Source: Chiua virens
Lineage: Eukaryota; Basidiomycota; Agaricomycetes; Boletales; Boletaceae
Reading direction: 5' to 3'
Assembly (NCBI GenBank): GCA_019787685.1
Contig: JAHNUO010000006.1
Span: 1,984,001 to 2,048,000, forward strand
DNA: 64,000 nucleotides
Part shown: positions 24,701-36,826 of the stretch, one piece after another
Layout: each line of letters opens with the position of its first letter
Position numbering within the stretch: position 1 is the first letter of the stretch
Made by a program: the position numbers and the translations under genes
The notes under the pieces: model-generated
The model's input: the letters and a program-made list of their open reading frames with translations, nothing else
Told to the model about the DNA's origin: nothing
Database searches by the model: none

Positions 24701-27700
24701 GCAAACATTGACCAAGGTTAAGGCACATCTTTGCAGGCATCGATGGGCTGGTAGGGGGGCATGTAGCTGCTTGGGCGTAGGCTTGATCTCTGCTGACCTT
24801 GCGGAGTTCCTCCCAGTATGCATAACCTTCCGTCGGTGTGTGGACGGAGTGTTCTTTCCAATATGGCGGCGAGGACGCAGAAAGTGCCCAAAGGTGGATT
24901 GGTCCAGAAATATGAAAGCGCCAATATTGAGGTGCTAGTACGGGGGTGCTTGCACTCCAACCTTCCAAGGAAGCGTTGCGGAATGCCATGACATCACCGC
25001 TTGGGCTGGAGCACTTGAATGGCGCGTCTGGAACTGTAGTACGCTCTAGCGGGGTCACCAAGCCAACTGAACGTAACATCTCCAATAGCTCGAGTAACCG
25101 AGATCTGCCCCTTGATCTCCCGATGCCCAGAGACACGTGCCACTTCTGGGACAAATCCCTCACCAATGTCTCTCTTCCGATCTGAGTCGAAAAAAGCGCG
25201 CCCAGCTCTTCGTCGTGGGCAATCACGGCGACGAGCGAGCAATATAGGGCCAGCGTCGCATCCTGATGGAAGTAAGATGCATCGATGATTCTGTGTTCCC
25301 GCGAGGTGACAAGTGGGGAAGGTGAAGATTGTTGGAAGAGCTCGAGGGTGTGAAGATGTAGTTGCCGCATTCGTAATGCTTTTCCGACCAAGAAGCCATA
25401 TGATTGTCCCACCGTTGTTCGTTCCGTCAGAAGCACATCACGGATCGTTTTACTGTCATAAGAAAAAAGCTGGTCTAAACGTTTGCTCTCTTTCTCTTCC
25501 TGGTCTTCCATCTGCAACAAATTCAGAGGAAGAGTCGTCTGACGTGCTGAAGAGACGCTTGGCCCATATTCGAGAGGCTCTTCTAACGTCTTGATGGGCT
25601 CTACGGTCGCGGACGGCACACTTTGGCTGAGTTGGCGAAGAAAGGCGTTAATCTTTTCTTGGGGTGTGTGTGGAAGAGAAACTAGGCAAGCAGGCCTGCT
25701 GACACCAGATGGGGCGATGAGAGCAGTCTTGAGCATCTTGATTCGTCCGCGATTCTCCAAACTCTTGAGAGCGGATTCCGCTGTCCGTTTATCCAGACGA
25801 GTCCCAACTGGTGCACTAGTCGGTTCCTTGGCCTGTGACATGGTGTCGAGGAGTGTCGTATGCGCTTCAAAAATGTCCTTGGAATGCATATTGGCGATCC
25901 CCCCCATGTTTTCGATGACTCTGAGAAGCTCGTTTTCGCGGCGCAGGGAGGAAATATTGACATTTGAACGCGATTGCCCACCTCCGCTGGTTCGGCTTCG
26001 CTTCGGTGGTCGTGAGGATGGTAACAAGTCTGCGTCTTTGTGCTTCTCGGCAGCACCTACATCACTATTCGGAGTCGGTGACGATCCTCCCCCGGCTCTT
26101 TGTACGGGGTGGGAAATCTAGTTCAAATTACTATCAGCATCGAGCTACGATCCATACAGAGAACGCTCACAACTGGCATGACAGCCGACCCTACTACGAC
26201 ACTGTCTCCTGGCTTTGCGGTTGAATGGTGATCTACGAGCACGGTTGTCCCCGTAAAGCTTGAAGGATTACTGGTCGAATGTAGATCACCGGCTCCTTGA
26301 TCTAGTGTAGGGTGCGCAATCTCAGTTCCGACGTCATACCTCCCCACCACGGCCATAGAATCATCGAATGAAGGAGGCTTGTGCGAGAGTTGAACAGTGG
26401 GGTGGGCAACATCCGAAGCTGTATCGTGAGGTAGCCGGCTGGCCACCATAGTCTGGTCTGTAGCTGGTGGAGCGATTGTAACAGCTTGTTCATCTCCTTG
26501 GGAGACTCCTGCCATTCTCTTTGACGGAGAAGACACTCCAGATGCGGCACTTTGAGACTCGCCATCCTTGGGAAGAGGGTGCTTGCGCGGCCTTCCACGT
26601 TTCTTCGGCGTTGGTGTAGTTATGGGAGTATCCGTGGGTGCAGGCGTCTTACGCGGGCGACCCCGCTTCCGCTTAGGAACTGGCTCACCCTCTTCTTCGT
26701 TGTTTCCTCTCCCATCCCTCTTACGCTTCTTGCCTTTTGCAGTCGTGATGTCTTTGAGCGAGTCTTGGTAAGAGTAAAGCTTTTCTGTGGCAGTATAAAA
26801 GTGCCTGGGATCGGCCGCAGCAAAATCTCCAACGTGTGATAGGTCAACATCGGTGAGTGAAGTGGTCGTGTCCTGCAATTGCTCGCTCGCCATCACACAT
26901 TTGTATCCCGCGAGTGTGAAATATCGATGGCGTCTCTCCCTGCCATAGGTTTCCATGAGGTCTACAGTACCTAAGTCACTGAGATGACCAGGTGGTCTAC
27001 TGTTCGATGCCCGAGTGAGTAAGAGTTCGATGGTACGCTTGTCGAAATTGCCGAGTGAAGCACATATTTCCTGCATGAAAACATATTAGCTCATGTGCTG
27101 AGCAAGAATTTCCCAGGTTACATTTAGCGTCAGACCAGATGGTCCCGTCTCTTCAAGCATATTCGAAACTTGCTTATGGATTGTAAGATTCGCCTTGACT
27201 TCGATGAGACTAACTATGGTTCTTGTTCAACAGCAACGTGACGACAGATTCTTCCGTTGGAACGAACCTGAAGCATCCTCTGCAAGACTTGCATCCCTTT
27301 CATCTTCTTCCGTATCTTGCCCTACAATTACAGAGCCTTCTGAAAGCTGGTTGCCTGACGCTACGAGACGTATGCATTTGATTGTGCGATCCGGTGTTTT
27401 TCTGCTCGGAACCAGGACGTGTTCAATGACGCCTTGCTGGATCAACTCACGCAACCTAGTCTGAAAAAAGCGCCGGTCGGTCTTAGTGGGATGCATGAAT
27501 CCCTGCCACGTGATAAGAATGAGAGATATGAATTCAAGATGGGGTCACTAACGATCGTCATGAGTAAATTTTTAGACGGATGTATGTGATTCCTTGATGC
27601 CTTGAGCAGCTTCATGATCCTATTTTTAACAAGTGGGAGACTGGAGAGATGCCTGGAATCAATCGGATCAAAGAGAACTTGTGCTGCATCATCTTGATCA

Positions 27701-28623
27701 GCAGCTTCATCGACAGTGCCGCTTGGCCCGTCACGCTCGCTTTGGGCAGACGCTTGGCCGTTTCGAGCTTCTTCCTGTATCTGCTGCCAGAAGGGACTCC
27801 GTTCAACGAAATATTTGTGGATACACGTGTGATTCCCGACTCCGCCGCGCCGTGCTTTGATGCTGCGGAGCCGTTCAGAAATGCAACCAATCGAAGAGAG
27901 AGAAGCATACATGAGGTCTAGCTCGACCAGCTGCTTAATAAGATAGAAACACGTCTTTTGGTCATAATTTGTCTTCCGGCCGAGCTCCACAGTTGTGAGC
28001 CCTTCTTCTCTCCCTCGAGTGATTAGTTGGAGAGCACTGTACACCATTGGGCTCAGCTTAGGGGGCTAAAAGAAGGTCAAATGTGTGTCACTGGGCTTGG
28101 GATGCACGCGTACTCTGATATGAGAGCCGGTGATTGCAGCAAAAGAGGTCTCTGGATCTACCGCTATGCGCAGATTGTCGCCGTATTCGCGCTTCAGATC
28201 ATCCAAATGCCTATGTCGAGCATCTTCGACAAGCCTCAAGGAAGGAGGCGCAGCTTCGACAAGCTCCTCCCCTTTTGCTGCAGCCTTGCGCTTAGCACTC
28301 GTTTGGGGAGCGATGTATACTTCTGAAACCAAGCCAGGGGGCAGGGCGCCCACTCGGACAGACGGCTGTTGCACAACGATCGACCAAACGAAAGTGCAGA
28401 ATGGATCATCGATGAGCTGGGAAGGGTCATCGTGGGAGGCGTAGAAGCCAACAATGAAGTCTCTGAGGCGAGAGACGTTGCACCCTGGAAGATAGAGTGT
28501 GAGAAAATGTAAGTGCGACAAGGGGGATTCGAACTCGAACACTCTCAGCTCAAGCGAACGGAACTCACCAAGGTCGCCGTCGAACGATAGCTCACGTAGA
28601 CAATGATGCACGAGCTCGTCCAT
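21785..28623 (-). CDS. TFC3: TFC3/GTF3C1, B-box-binding largest subunit of transcription factor TFIIIC
   Basis: Recognises the B box of tRNA promoters and recruits TFIIIB for RNA polymerase III. The start at 28623 gives MDELVHHCLRELSFDGDLG. The B-block winged helix is at about 28047-27900 (MVYSALQLITRGREEGLTTV, ELGRKTNYDQKTCFYLIKQL). A second winged-helix segment lies near 27490-27350. Two AT-hooks (KRGRPRK) lie at about 26690-26580, within a Lys/Pro-rich linker. A long exon at about 26056-24000 carries the extended winged helices (LRRENELLRVIENMGGI, TRLDKRTAESALKSLENRGR). The C-terminus reads YCGAWSVVVSDDPLTLISPR, DGAWETALQAVVGVVFQHPG and, after introns, NEETIFWFIAKNHRWYQI, ending at the stop 21785-21787. 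It is divergent from BRF1. Confidence 0.93.
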
Positions 28624-28944
28624 ATCTGGAATCAGTATCTCATGCTAGTGGGTCGGGTGGTGCGTTCACTAGTGCCTCGTCTTGGGCAACTTCAACTTGC
28701 TCAATGATAAGATTGATGAGACCGGATGAAGTCGGTATGACTCAGTGTGACCGTGACATGACGTGAGCTAATCTCCGTGACAGCGTAGTTATCTACATAG
28801 TATCAGCCCAACTCATTGCCATGTTCAAGGGCTTTCGTTGTTTAACAGAAAGCCTTGTCAGTGTCCGCTTCTTCTTTTACTCCCACAGTGTCCTCTAGCT
28901 TCAAATCAGCCTCCCGCTTCAAGAAACGATAATCAACCACTGAC
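28624..28944. promoter_or_regulatory. Bidirectional promoter region TFC3/BRF1
   Basis: 321 bp separate the TFC3 start (minus) and the BRF1 start (plus). Two subunits of the RNA polymerase III initiation machinery can therefore share control elements. Short tandem elements TGATAAGATTGATGAGACCGGATGA and TGACTCAGTGTGACCGTGACATGACGTGAG lie near 28704-28770, including a CRE/ATF-like TGACGTGA at about 28760. Confidence 0.55.
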
Positions 28945-31139
28945 ATGGTCTGTTCCTCGCTTATGCTCTGACGCCATGCTGTCTTACTCCTTTTCAGACA
29001 GTCTGCACCGATTGCGGTGGTACAATCATCGAGTATGACCCCGCTGCAGGTAACGGGTTTTGCGTAAAATGCGGGACTGTGGTGGAAGAGAACACCATTG
29101 TGTCCGAAGTCTCCTTTGGTGAGACTTCTACTGGTGCGGCAATGGTGCAGGGAGCGTATGTTGGACAAGGTTCAAGTAAGTGCCATCCTCCAGAAGTAGT
29201 CTCCACATCTCTCATACTAGTTAGCTCATGCTCGTATGAGCGGCCCCTTTGGGAAGAGAGGAAGTACTGAATCTCGCGAACAGACAATTGCAAATGGTTT
29301 GTGGTTTTGGAGTGTTCGAGCACTTCCCGCGATGACACCTTGACAGCCAGCCGAAAAATTCAAAGTCTCGCCGCAGCTTTCCACCTCTCTGAAGTAGTCG
29401 CACTTGCCGCAACACGTCTGTATACACTTGCTGTCGAACACAAATTCACCAAGGGACGGCGAAGCGTCAACGTAGCTGCCGTTTGTTTATACGTGGCATG
29501 CAGACAGAAGGAGACTCGAAACTATATGCTCGTTGACTTTTCCGACCTTTTGCAGGTGAATAGAATTATACATCTCGAATACCATAGGCCTATTGATCAT
29601 TTCCCCAGGTAAATGTATTCGAACTTGGCCACACCTATCTCCAGCTAGTGCAAACTCTCAACTTGAGACTTCCCCTCGTTGATCCTTCGCATTACATATC
29701 CAGATTCGCTGCGCTGCTTGAGTTTGGTGAGGAGACACACAGGGTCGCCACCGATGCTGTTCGTCTTGTCCAACGCTTTGACCGCGACTGGGTCACCAAG
29801 GGTCGACGTCCCGCCGGTATATGCGGTGCAGCCATTCTCCTGGCTGCTCGCATGAATAACTTCCGAAGATCTGTGCAGGAGATTGTACAGGTTGTCAAAA
29901 TCGCAGACACCACATTAAAGAAACGTCTCGAGGAATTCAAGAAAACACCGAGCGGGTCGCTGACGTTGGCAGACTTCAGGACCGTATGGTTGGATGAGGA
30001 GATGGACCCGCCTGCATTTACGAAGGGAAAGGAGCGAGAAGAGAAAGAAAAGGAGCAACCTGTCAATGGATCCAAGGAGGTAAGGGTAAAGAAGCGCAAG
30101 GGGAAGCGGAAACGAATGGACTCGGAGGAATTAGAAGCCCAGACTGAATCCCTATCTCAACAAGCTGTACCTCCCCCACCAGCGATAGATCCTGCACTCT
30201 TCAATCAAGGAATCCTTACGGGCACCACTGCACCTCCACCGCTGTTCTTCCCTGAGGATGAAGAAACGAGTTATGATCATATTGACCCAGCCCTCCGGGC
30301 GCATGTCGAGGATGCGACATCCCAGTCTGCCGCCCGCGTCGAAGAGACCGTTGACCAGGCACTGGCGGAGGAAGTAGCGGCGTTCTTGCAAAACTCCCAA
30401 GGAATTATGCTCACCGAGGCGCTCGCCGAAGCAGAGGAAAGGCGTCATTCACAATTTGTTGAAGTCGATGAACTTAAAGGCCTCGACGAAGAAGAACTCG
30501 ATTGTTTTCTCCTTTCTGAAGAAGAGATCAAAATCAAGGAACGTGTATGGGTTGAAATGAATCGCGAGTATCTGGAGGGTGTTGCGGGTATGCTCCAACC
30601 CTTCACAACTGGATTGTATTGCTCATGGGACTCCACAGCAAAGGCAAATCAGTTCACAGAAGGCACACAGCCGAGAAGTCGCAAGGTCCGTGACTCTCGT
30701 CTAGACGCTGTCTAATTTTTTCATTCGGTCGTCTTATTTCAACCACTTCCAGCGCCGAAAAACTGTCGCGAAACCTCGCGATGAGTCGACGCCGTCTGGG
30801 AAAACGGCTGCTGAGTCTGTTCGAAACCTTCTTAAGAAAAACGCAAAATACAGCAAACGGATCAATTACGATGCACTTAAAGATCTGTTTGTCGATGGCG
30901 CTAATCCGAACATTAACCTTGATGAAAAGGACGATCTGTACTCGATGGATGACAAGACGGAAGATGCCATGATAGTGGAAGAGGGTGGTGGTGGTGGTGT
31001 GGCAAACCAGATATCCTCGCGGACGGCTAAGAGCGACTTTCCCGATGCGGCACAAGATGGAGACGACGACGAAAGCGAGAAGGGGGACAATGAAGAGTCT
31101 TATGTTGGCTGGGACGATGTGTATGAGCAGGAAATATGA
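28945..31139 (+). CDS. BRF1: BRF1, TFIIB-related subunit of TFIIIB
   Basis: Bridges TFIIIC, TBP and RNA polymerase III. The first exon is only the ATG (28945-28947), followed by a 50-nt intron (28948-28997). The protein then reads TVCTDCGGTIIEYDPAAGNG and FCVKCGTVVEENTIV, a zinc ribbon with four Cys. Cyclin repeat 1 has SLAAAFHLSEVVALAATRLY and VNVAAVCLYVACRQKETRNY. Repeat 2 has AVRLVQRFDRDWVTKGRRPA, GICGAAILLAARMNNFRRSV and KKRLEEFKKTPSGSLTLADF. The Brf1 C-terminal region follows as LDEEELDCFLLSEEEIKIKE and, after a further intron, AAESVRNLLKKNAKYSKRIN with YDALKDLF. The end is acidic (SYVGWDDVYEQEI), with a stop at 31137-31139. Intron junctions maintain frame throughout. Confidence 0.95.
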
Positions 31140-31385
31140 ATGGATTTTCCGTGATGGCGATAAACCTATTGTTCATCCGCCTGCCAAGACTGTAAACTAG
31201 GGGGGTGTCAGATTCCCGGTCCATGAGATACATTATGCGTGTAGAATATCCATAAGTGTTATGTCTTGCGACTTTTGGGACAAGTCTAAGAATAGTGGCG
31301 TCTAAGAATGCGGCGAAGTGGGATGTCAGCTGAGTTATTCTGATACAATGGTGGAATAGTGAGAGCAAGAAACCACGGTATGCGA

Positions 31386-32049
31386 TTAAGGCGCTCCAGG
31401 TGATAACTGAGATTCTTTTGACTCCCACATTGTCCTCAACACGTCCGAAAAACCAGCCTTGCCTAGTTTTGCGTTTTGCTCGAACCTCTGAACGAGCCAA
31501 CCCTCCAGTTATCCGTCATGGTCCGCCACATTGCCATGCGGGCTTGTATCTCTGCCGTCTGCGTGAACATAGTTTGATGCGAAGATGTCGGGCTGTACTG
31601 TATTCGCTCGTAACAGGTCGCGAATTGAGAGAGCGAAAGGTTGACCGATGTGATCGTTGCTCCTTGGGTGGCGGGATCGACGAATGATATCTCGCGGACG
31701 TAAGCATCTTCGGATCCACCGAATAACTAGAATGGGTTCGGGCGTCGCAGGTCAGTAGATTGCCCAGTGAGAGAGAGTCAACCGACCTTGACAATCCAAG
31801 TGGGCGCCTTTTGTTTACAGCCCAACACACGCTCTGTCCGTATGATTCCAGTGTCAGGGTCTACTGAGCGATCTATGACATCGACCGTCACGACGTGTGT
31901 GCAATGTGGATTTGGGTATTTGTGCCATATTCCGATGACGACGTGAGACCAGGGATGGCTAGAGAGGGTGTTGAGCTTAGGAGACCGCCACGGTCAGCCG
32001 CCATAAAATTCACGCACTCGTACTTGAATGACTGGGAGGAGAAATGCAT
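31386..32049 (-). CDS. UPS2: UPS2-type PRELI-domain phospholipid transfer protein, apparent frameshift near C-terminus
   Basis: Ups2 with Mdm35 moves phosphatidylserine to the inner mitochondrial membrane. Exon 1 (32018-32049) gives MHFSSQSFKY. The intron (31959-32017) joins to HPWSHVVIGIWHKYPNPHCT, then VDVIDRSVDPDTGIIRTERV, CKQKAPTWIVK, and after another intron LFGGSEDAYVREISFVDP, CYERIQYSP and MFTQTAEIQAR. The pattern RTERVL...KQKAPTW...VREISFVD matches Ups2/PRELID3 rather than Ups1. At about 31509-31510 the conserved frame moves by one base, between MTDN and LEGWLVQRFEQNAKLGKAGF. No intron fits, so one base seems missing. The conserved reading ends at the stop 31386-31388. It converges on BRF1 with a 246-bp gap. 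Confidence 0.87.
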
Positions 32050-32473
32050 CGTCTCGAGACCGTGAACGGACGGAAGAGCGAAAGAAGTGGTCGTGTGGAG
32101 GAGCAGCTGTGCGGCGTTTGACGACGAGCGGGTTCGCTCGTGATACGCAAATTTGTGCCGATATATGCGATCCGATTGGCCACGGGATGTTTCGGCGAGG
32201 AGCACGATCAGAGTCAACACATGCAAACAAATAGTAAATCCTAAACCAATGGGATCCTAGACTTTGAATATCTTTCACTTCTATTTAGTGGATACTAACG
32301 GTACAATTTCCCAAGTGAGGGGAGTGTTAGCAAACTTCATGCATTCTCAATGGACGATGGTAAAGCTTTCAAGCATTGCAGGGGGGGCTCAGGCTGCGAG
32401 GTTATTCCAAGTAGTAAGCAAACATTACAAAACTATCTCCTCGACTGCAGACATAGTACTTCATGGACTGCTT
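32050..32473. other. Intergenic between UPS2 and the ABCD transporter
   Basis: 424 bp between the UPS2 start and the transporter stop, both on the minus strand. It should hold the UPS2 promoter. No repeat or coding segment was recognised. Confidence 0.45.
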
Positions 32474-35451
32474 CTACTGTGTTGTGTCCCTTCGTAAGTT
32501 GGCGAGGGACCGGAGTTCCGCAAGGCGTGACTTCAATTTCGGTCTGAATCGCCCGTGTCAACTCCTAGTCTCCCACCTTGGCAGGACAAACTCAGTGGCC
32601 ACTTACACTTCCAAAAGTTTCGCCTGCAATCTTCCTTTCTCCTCTTGAAGTGATAATCGCTTTTCCGCATTCAACTGCGTGCTACAAGAACAGATTAGCA
32701 TGGTTGCATTTCTAATCACCCTTGGTACTCAAGAATGCGACGCACAACACGTATCCGCCTTGTCCATCGAACTGTAGGATGGTGGAGTGATACTTCCACA
32801 AGGACGGTCGATGAGAAACAGTCAGGAGCGTGATACCCAAAGCAGTCGCATGTTCCATCATCTTGCCCTCCATATCTGAGGGAACAAGTGACGTTGCCTC
32901 GTCAAGGATGGCGTACTATATCAAAAATCAGCTACCTTATACCGGACATTCATAAGAGAAAGACCTGCTTTGGGCTGATGATAGAATAGTCTTGCCCATG
33001 CGATCTTCTGTTGGTCGCCACCACTGAGGGCTTCTCTCCATTCCCGGTTGGCTTCCCACCCTCCCTCACGTTCCACGACGCTCGTCATACCTACCACTGC
33101 AAGGATAGCGAGTAGGTCGGCATCCGAAACTCCTCCTGAGTGTTTCCCATCAGCAGTGACACAGAAAGAAATTATGTTGACCTACGAGCTTTCATCTGCT
33201 CCTGCGAGTGTGGATAAATGACTTGATCACGGAGGGTTCCCAATGAGAGGTAGGGTCGCTGAGGGATCAGAATGAAATCCGATGCTGGTGGCTTCCGCAC
33301 GGTACCACCTATGAATGTCTGAGAGGATGAAAACTCGAAAAAAAAAATGTTGCACGGACCATAAACAGGCCAGAGGCCGCCGAGGATACGGAATAACGAT
33401 GACTTCCCAGACCCTGAAAGAGGAGTGGAGTCAGTCTGCTCTCAGATACGGTAGAGTTGATTTACCATTTGGTCCAACAATGAGCAAATGTCCCTATGGT
33501 AAGCTGTGGATCGTTGAATTTATCAAACAACGTAACGTCTTACCCCAGGCTTTACGCTAAATGTCAGGCTTTTGAGCAGCACGTCTCCGTTGGGGGTTAC
33601 AATCGGGACATCTTCAAACTGGATGTCCTCAGCTTCAAAAATCTTCCCCTGGCCGCTAAGAACTGTCCATGACAAGTCATGTTAACCCATGGATCATCGA
33701 TGCATCCAGAACACGCACTCCCGCTATTTTCCCCGTCTAACGCACTGGCTACAAGTCTTTTCTCGAATTTACCTTTGCGTACGTCCGACATCGTGTCGAG
33801 TAGGAGAGACACGCGCGCAGTATAACCGGCAAGCTCGGCTAGATCTTTGTAGGAGTACATCACGCGACCCATCGCATCTGGTATCCGTACATCCTTATCG
33901 CTCGACCAAACTGGAGAGAATAAGGAAGAACGTACCAGAGGAAGACAGCAAAAGTCTCCGATTTGTGACAAAACCTGATTGAAAAATTAGCTCGGAATAT
34001 CCTGAAGTGGTGTTACGCAGACCTTCTGTGCGACCACCAAGGTCAATAACTGAGAGACCAGGAAGCCTGAAGAAAATCGGGATAGCACAAACCACAAGCT
34101 GTGCAGAATTCAACTGGGGTTGCAGATGAAAGTGTAGTACTGACCCCAAAGCTTCCCCACAACCATTTCACGATCCCTTCTTCGGCACAACCATACCACC
34201 ATCTCCTAGCCATGACCTTTTCTTCGTGCCGTACAAGATTCATGTACTCTTTCTCGAGAATTTCTTTCTCGGCATCTTCACCGCCGAAAAATGCTACTTC
34301 TTCAGCGAACTCTGCCAAACGAGAATGCGCGTGCCGCAGAGAACCAGCGAGAGCGGCGGATTGGGATGTATATGTTCCGAAAGAAGGTGTCACTGCTCGT
34401 ACTATAACCTATGTCAGCTGGTGTCGCTCTGCAACAAAGGGAACACAGTACGCAGGGCTGCAGACGACTGGATCAAGATCGTAAGGAGAACAAGCCCCTC
34501 TGCACCAATGTTTTGGGACAGCTGGTAGTTGTAGAGTATGACGTCAAGAATGGGTTTGGCTAAATTTGCGTAAATGCCTGCAAGATGGGCAGAGAAGCGT
34601 TGGATATCATGTGTAATCAATCTACATGGTGGTCAGTACCTGGGAATGTACGTTATCTCATGGAGCTTAACTGGTCGGCGTTTTTGATCCGATCGTCCAA
34701 GTTTGCTGGAACAGGACGGTGAGGAAGACAAGATCAGAAGTTTTAGCCTTCACCCACAAATTTTATAATAGACCTTTGACTCGGGGCTGTCAGGTAGCTC
34801 GCCAATATATTGCTCGAGCACCTCGTGCGTTAAACGAGTCCGGTAAGCAATCGCAAGCTTGTTCTGGACAAAACTTAACCAGCTGTTCGTCCAAGTTGCT
34901 GGGACTGCGACGAGCAGCCAACGAATGATATTTAGAAGAAACTCAAATGACCTTCCTCTGACAAGTGACGCAACTATTCTTTCGGACAGGTTGGATATGG
35001 AGAAACGCTGGGAGAAGATAGCACTCACTTTCCATCGAGGGCTGCGACATATAAAGAAATTGCTGTCCTAAGTACCAGCAGACTGGAGTGCATGACGAGG
35101 AGAAGAGCTTCCTTGGAGCGGACTGAGGGGATAACGATTCTAAGTATGACACGGAGGCGCTGATAAAATAAAGCATCGACCTGCAGGGGAAGGTATATCA
35201 TGAAACAACCGATGTGCAAGATAGGGGGATACTCACGGCGACACGTGGAGGCATTCCGGCTTCGCAGGGGCATAAGTGAGCGTGCCTTTGAAGGCTGACG
35301 CGCTAAGGACACCTTGATATGCGGCTAGAAGGACATAAAGAACAAAGCCAGCCGTGAGACCACGCTGTACGAGAGGCCGATGGTTTGTGTAAACCCGAGC
35401 AAAGTCAGCGATGCGTTTGTTAGACGGAACGAGCCTGGAGAGGACTGGCAT
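32474..35451 (-). CDS. Peroxisomal ABCD-family half transporter (PXA1/PXA2 type)
   Basis: Half-size ABC transporter that imports very-long-chain acyl-CoA into peroxisomes as a dimer. The start at 35451 gives [18 protein letters not shown], then [20 protein letters not shown]. The membrane domain includes [40 protein letters not shown] and [20 protein letters not shown]. The nucleotide-binding domain has [20 protein letters not shown] (Walker A, about 33480), [15 protein letters not shown] (signature, about 33030) and [11 protein letters not shown] (Walker B, about 32920), then [17 protein letters not shown] with the switch His. A coiled-coil tail [20 protein letters not shown] follows and ends at the stop 32474-32476. 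Many introns are present. DEATS replaces the more common DECTS of the family. Confidence 0.92.
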
Positions 35452-35669
35452 GGTTTGGTCCGACTCGATGGTAGTCCTGGTAGCGTAGCAGAGTACATGG
35501 TCCGACTGGCACTGCAGGCATGTGATTTGTCTCAAGGAGGCTTGTTTCCGGTTGATTTCCCCGAAAGGAAACCCTCGTACAGACTTACAGCACAGCATTG
35601 TAAGTTTTCTCGATTATCGTGACTTAATTAGTACTGGGCTCGCTTGCAAGATACCCATCGATCATATCC

Positions 35670-36593
35670 ATGCCTACACAGTCCTCGGACCACGCTATCT
35701 CTCAATACAAGGGTGTCATAGCAGTCGACTTGGACGATGTCTTGAGCAATACCAACGAGCATATCGCAGCGTGTTCGTTTCTTCCTGCAAGCCCCATAAT
35801 CGCTTTTACAGGCGTTACTATCAACAGGGCACAATGAGACGTACGGATCCAACATTGGCCTTGACAACTTTTACTATTACTATTACTGGAAAGTACGTGT
35901 CCCAATCCCTCGCGATCGATCTGATCATCTAGAAAATCATTCCAGAATCCCGGCTGGGGCCCACCTGGGCAAACACACAAGAAAGTGAGGGAGTTTTACG
36001 AGACGAATTGGGTCCCGTCAATCCTGCCTGTTGACGGTGCACAAGAGGGCGTTGCCGCCCTTCGTCGTCTAGGTTATCGTCTCGTCATCATCACCGCTCG
36101 CAACGAGTACGTCCGTGATGCCAGTTGGGAATGGGTCCAGCGACACTTCCCTAGTTTCTTCGACGAAATCATATGCATCGGACAGTTTGCTGCTCAGCAG
36201 AGTCTTCCTGGCAATAACGTGATCCACAAGAAATTGACAAAGGCAGAGGTCTGCATCAAAATTGGAGTCAAGTTGCTGATCGATGACTCGTTGGAAAATG
36301 CGATGGGCTGTGCAGAGTATGTCTCGCCAAGTGGCGACGGTGTTTCGCCACCTGTGTGGCTCTTTGGAGACTACCAATGGAACAAGAGATTATCACTTCC
36401 TGAAGACGAGGATGATGACATGACCTACGCGAGGAGGGTGGAGCTACGAAACGGGGACACTAGTTTTCTCGTGGAAGACATACGACGGGGCGAGGAGGCA
36501 CTCACTCGGGTGAATAAGAAACGTCCGGATTCTGTACGACGAGTCAAGGCCTGGAAAGAGGTAGTGGGGTATTTAGAGGCACTGGAGATATAA
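35670..36593 (+). CDS. HAD-superfamily 5'-nucleotidase-like protein (NT5C type)
   Basis: Three exons (35670-35772, 35828-35892, 35946-36593) give one frame. Motif I is VIAVDLDDVLSNTNEH, with the nucleophile Asp and the general acid two residues on. Motif II is RLVIITARNEYVRD, and motif III/IV is GVKLLIDDSLENAMGCAEY. WHNETYGSN and a Tyr run (FYYYYYWKNPGWGPPG) lie in the cap region. This resembles the 5'(3')-deoxyribonucleotidase family, but substrate choice cannot be read from the sequence. The C-terminus is acidic and helical (PEDEDDDMTYARRVE). It is divergent from the ABCD transporter with a 218-bp gap. Confidence 0.82.
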
Positions 36594-36826
36594 ATTATAG
36601 CTTGTCTAGACGCTTCCGATGATTCCAACTCATGCTATGCTGCTAACCGGACCCAAAGTTTAACCTGTACCTGCGGAACCCAATCTACACTAGACTATAT
36701 CCCTACCACAATCATTTAGATCTAGCATTTGACTACATTGTTGTTGGAATCGAGACGGATAAGATAACCACGTGTCCTCATAGGCGAGCTCATTGATTGT
36801 CCAAGTTTTGACATAGGTCATCACCA

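Noticed and set aside
28525..28545. Minus-strand GAGTTCGAATCCCCC, like a tRNA T-arm or B box
   Set aside because: It lies in the TFC3 coding exon (VFEFESPL). The flanks cannot form T-stem or acceptor stem, so it is not a tRNA gene.
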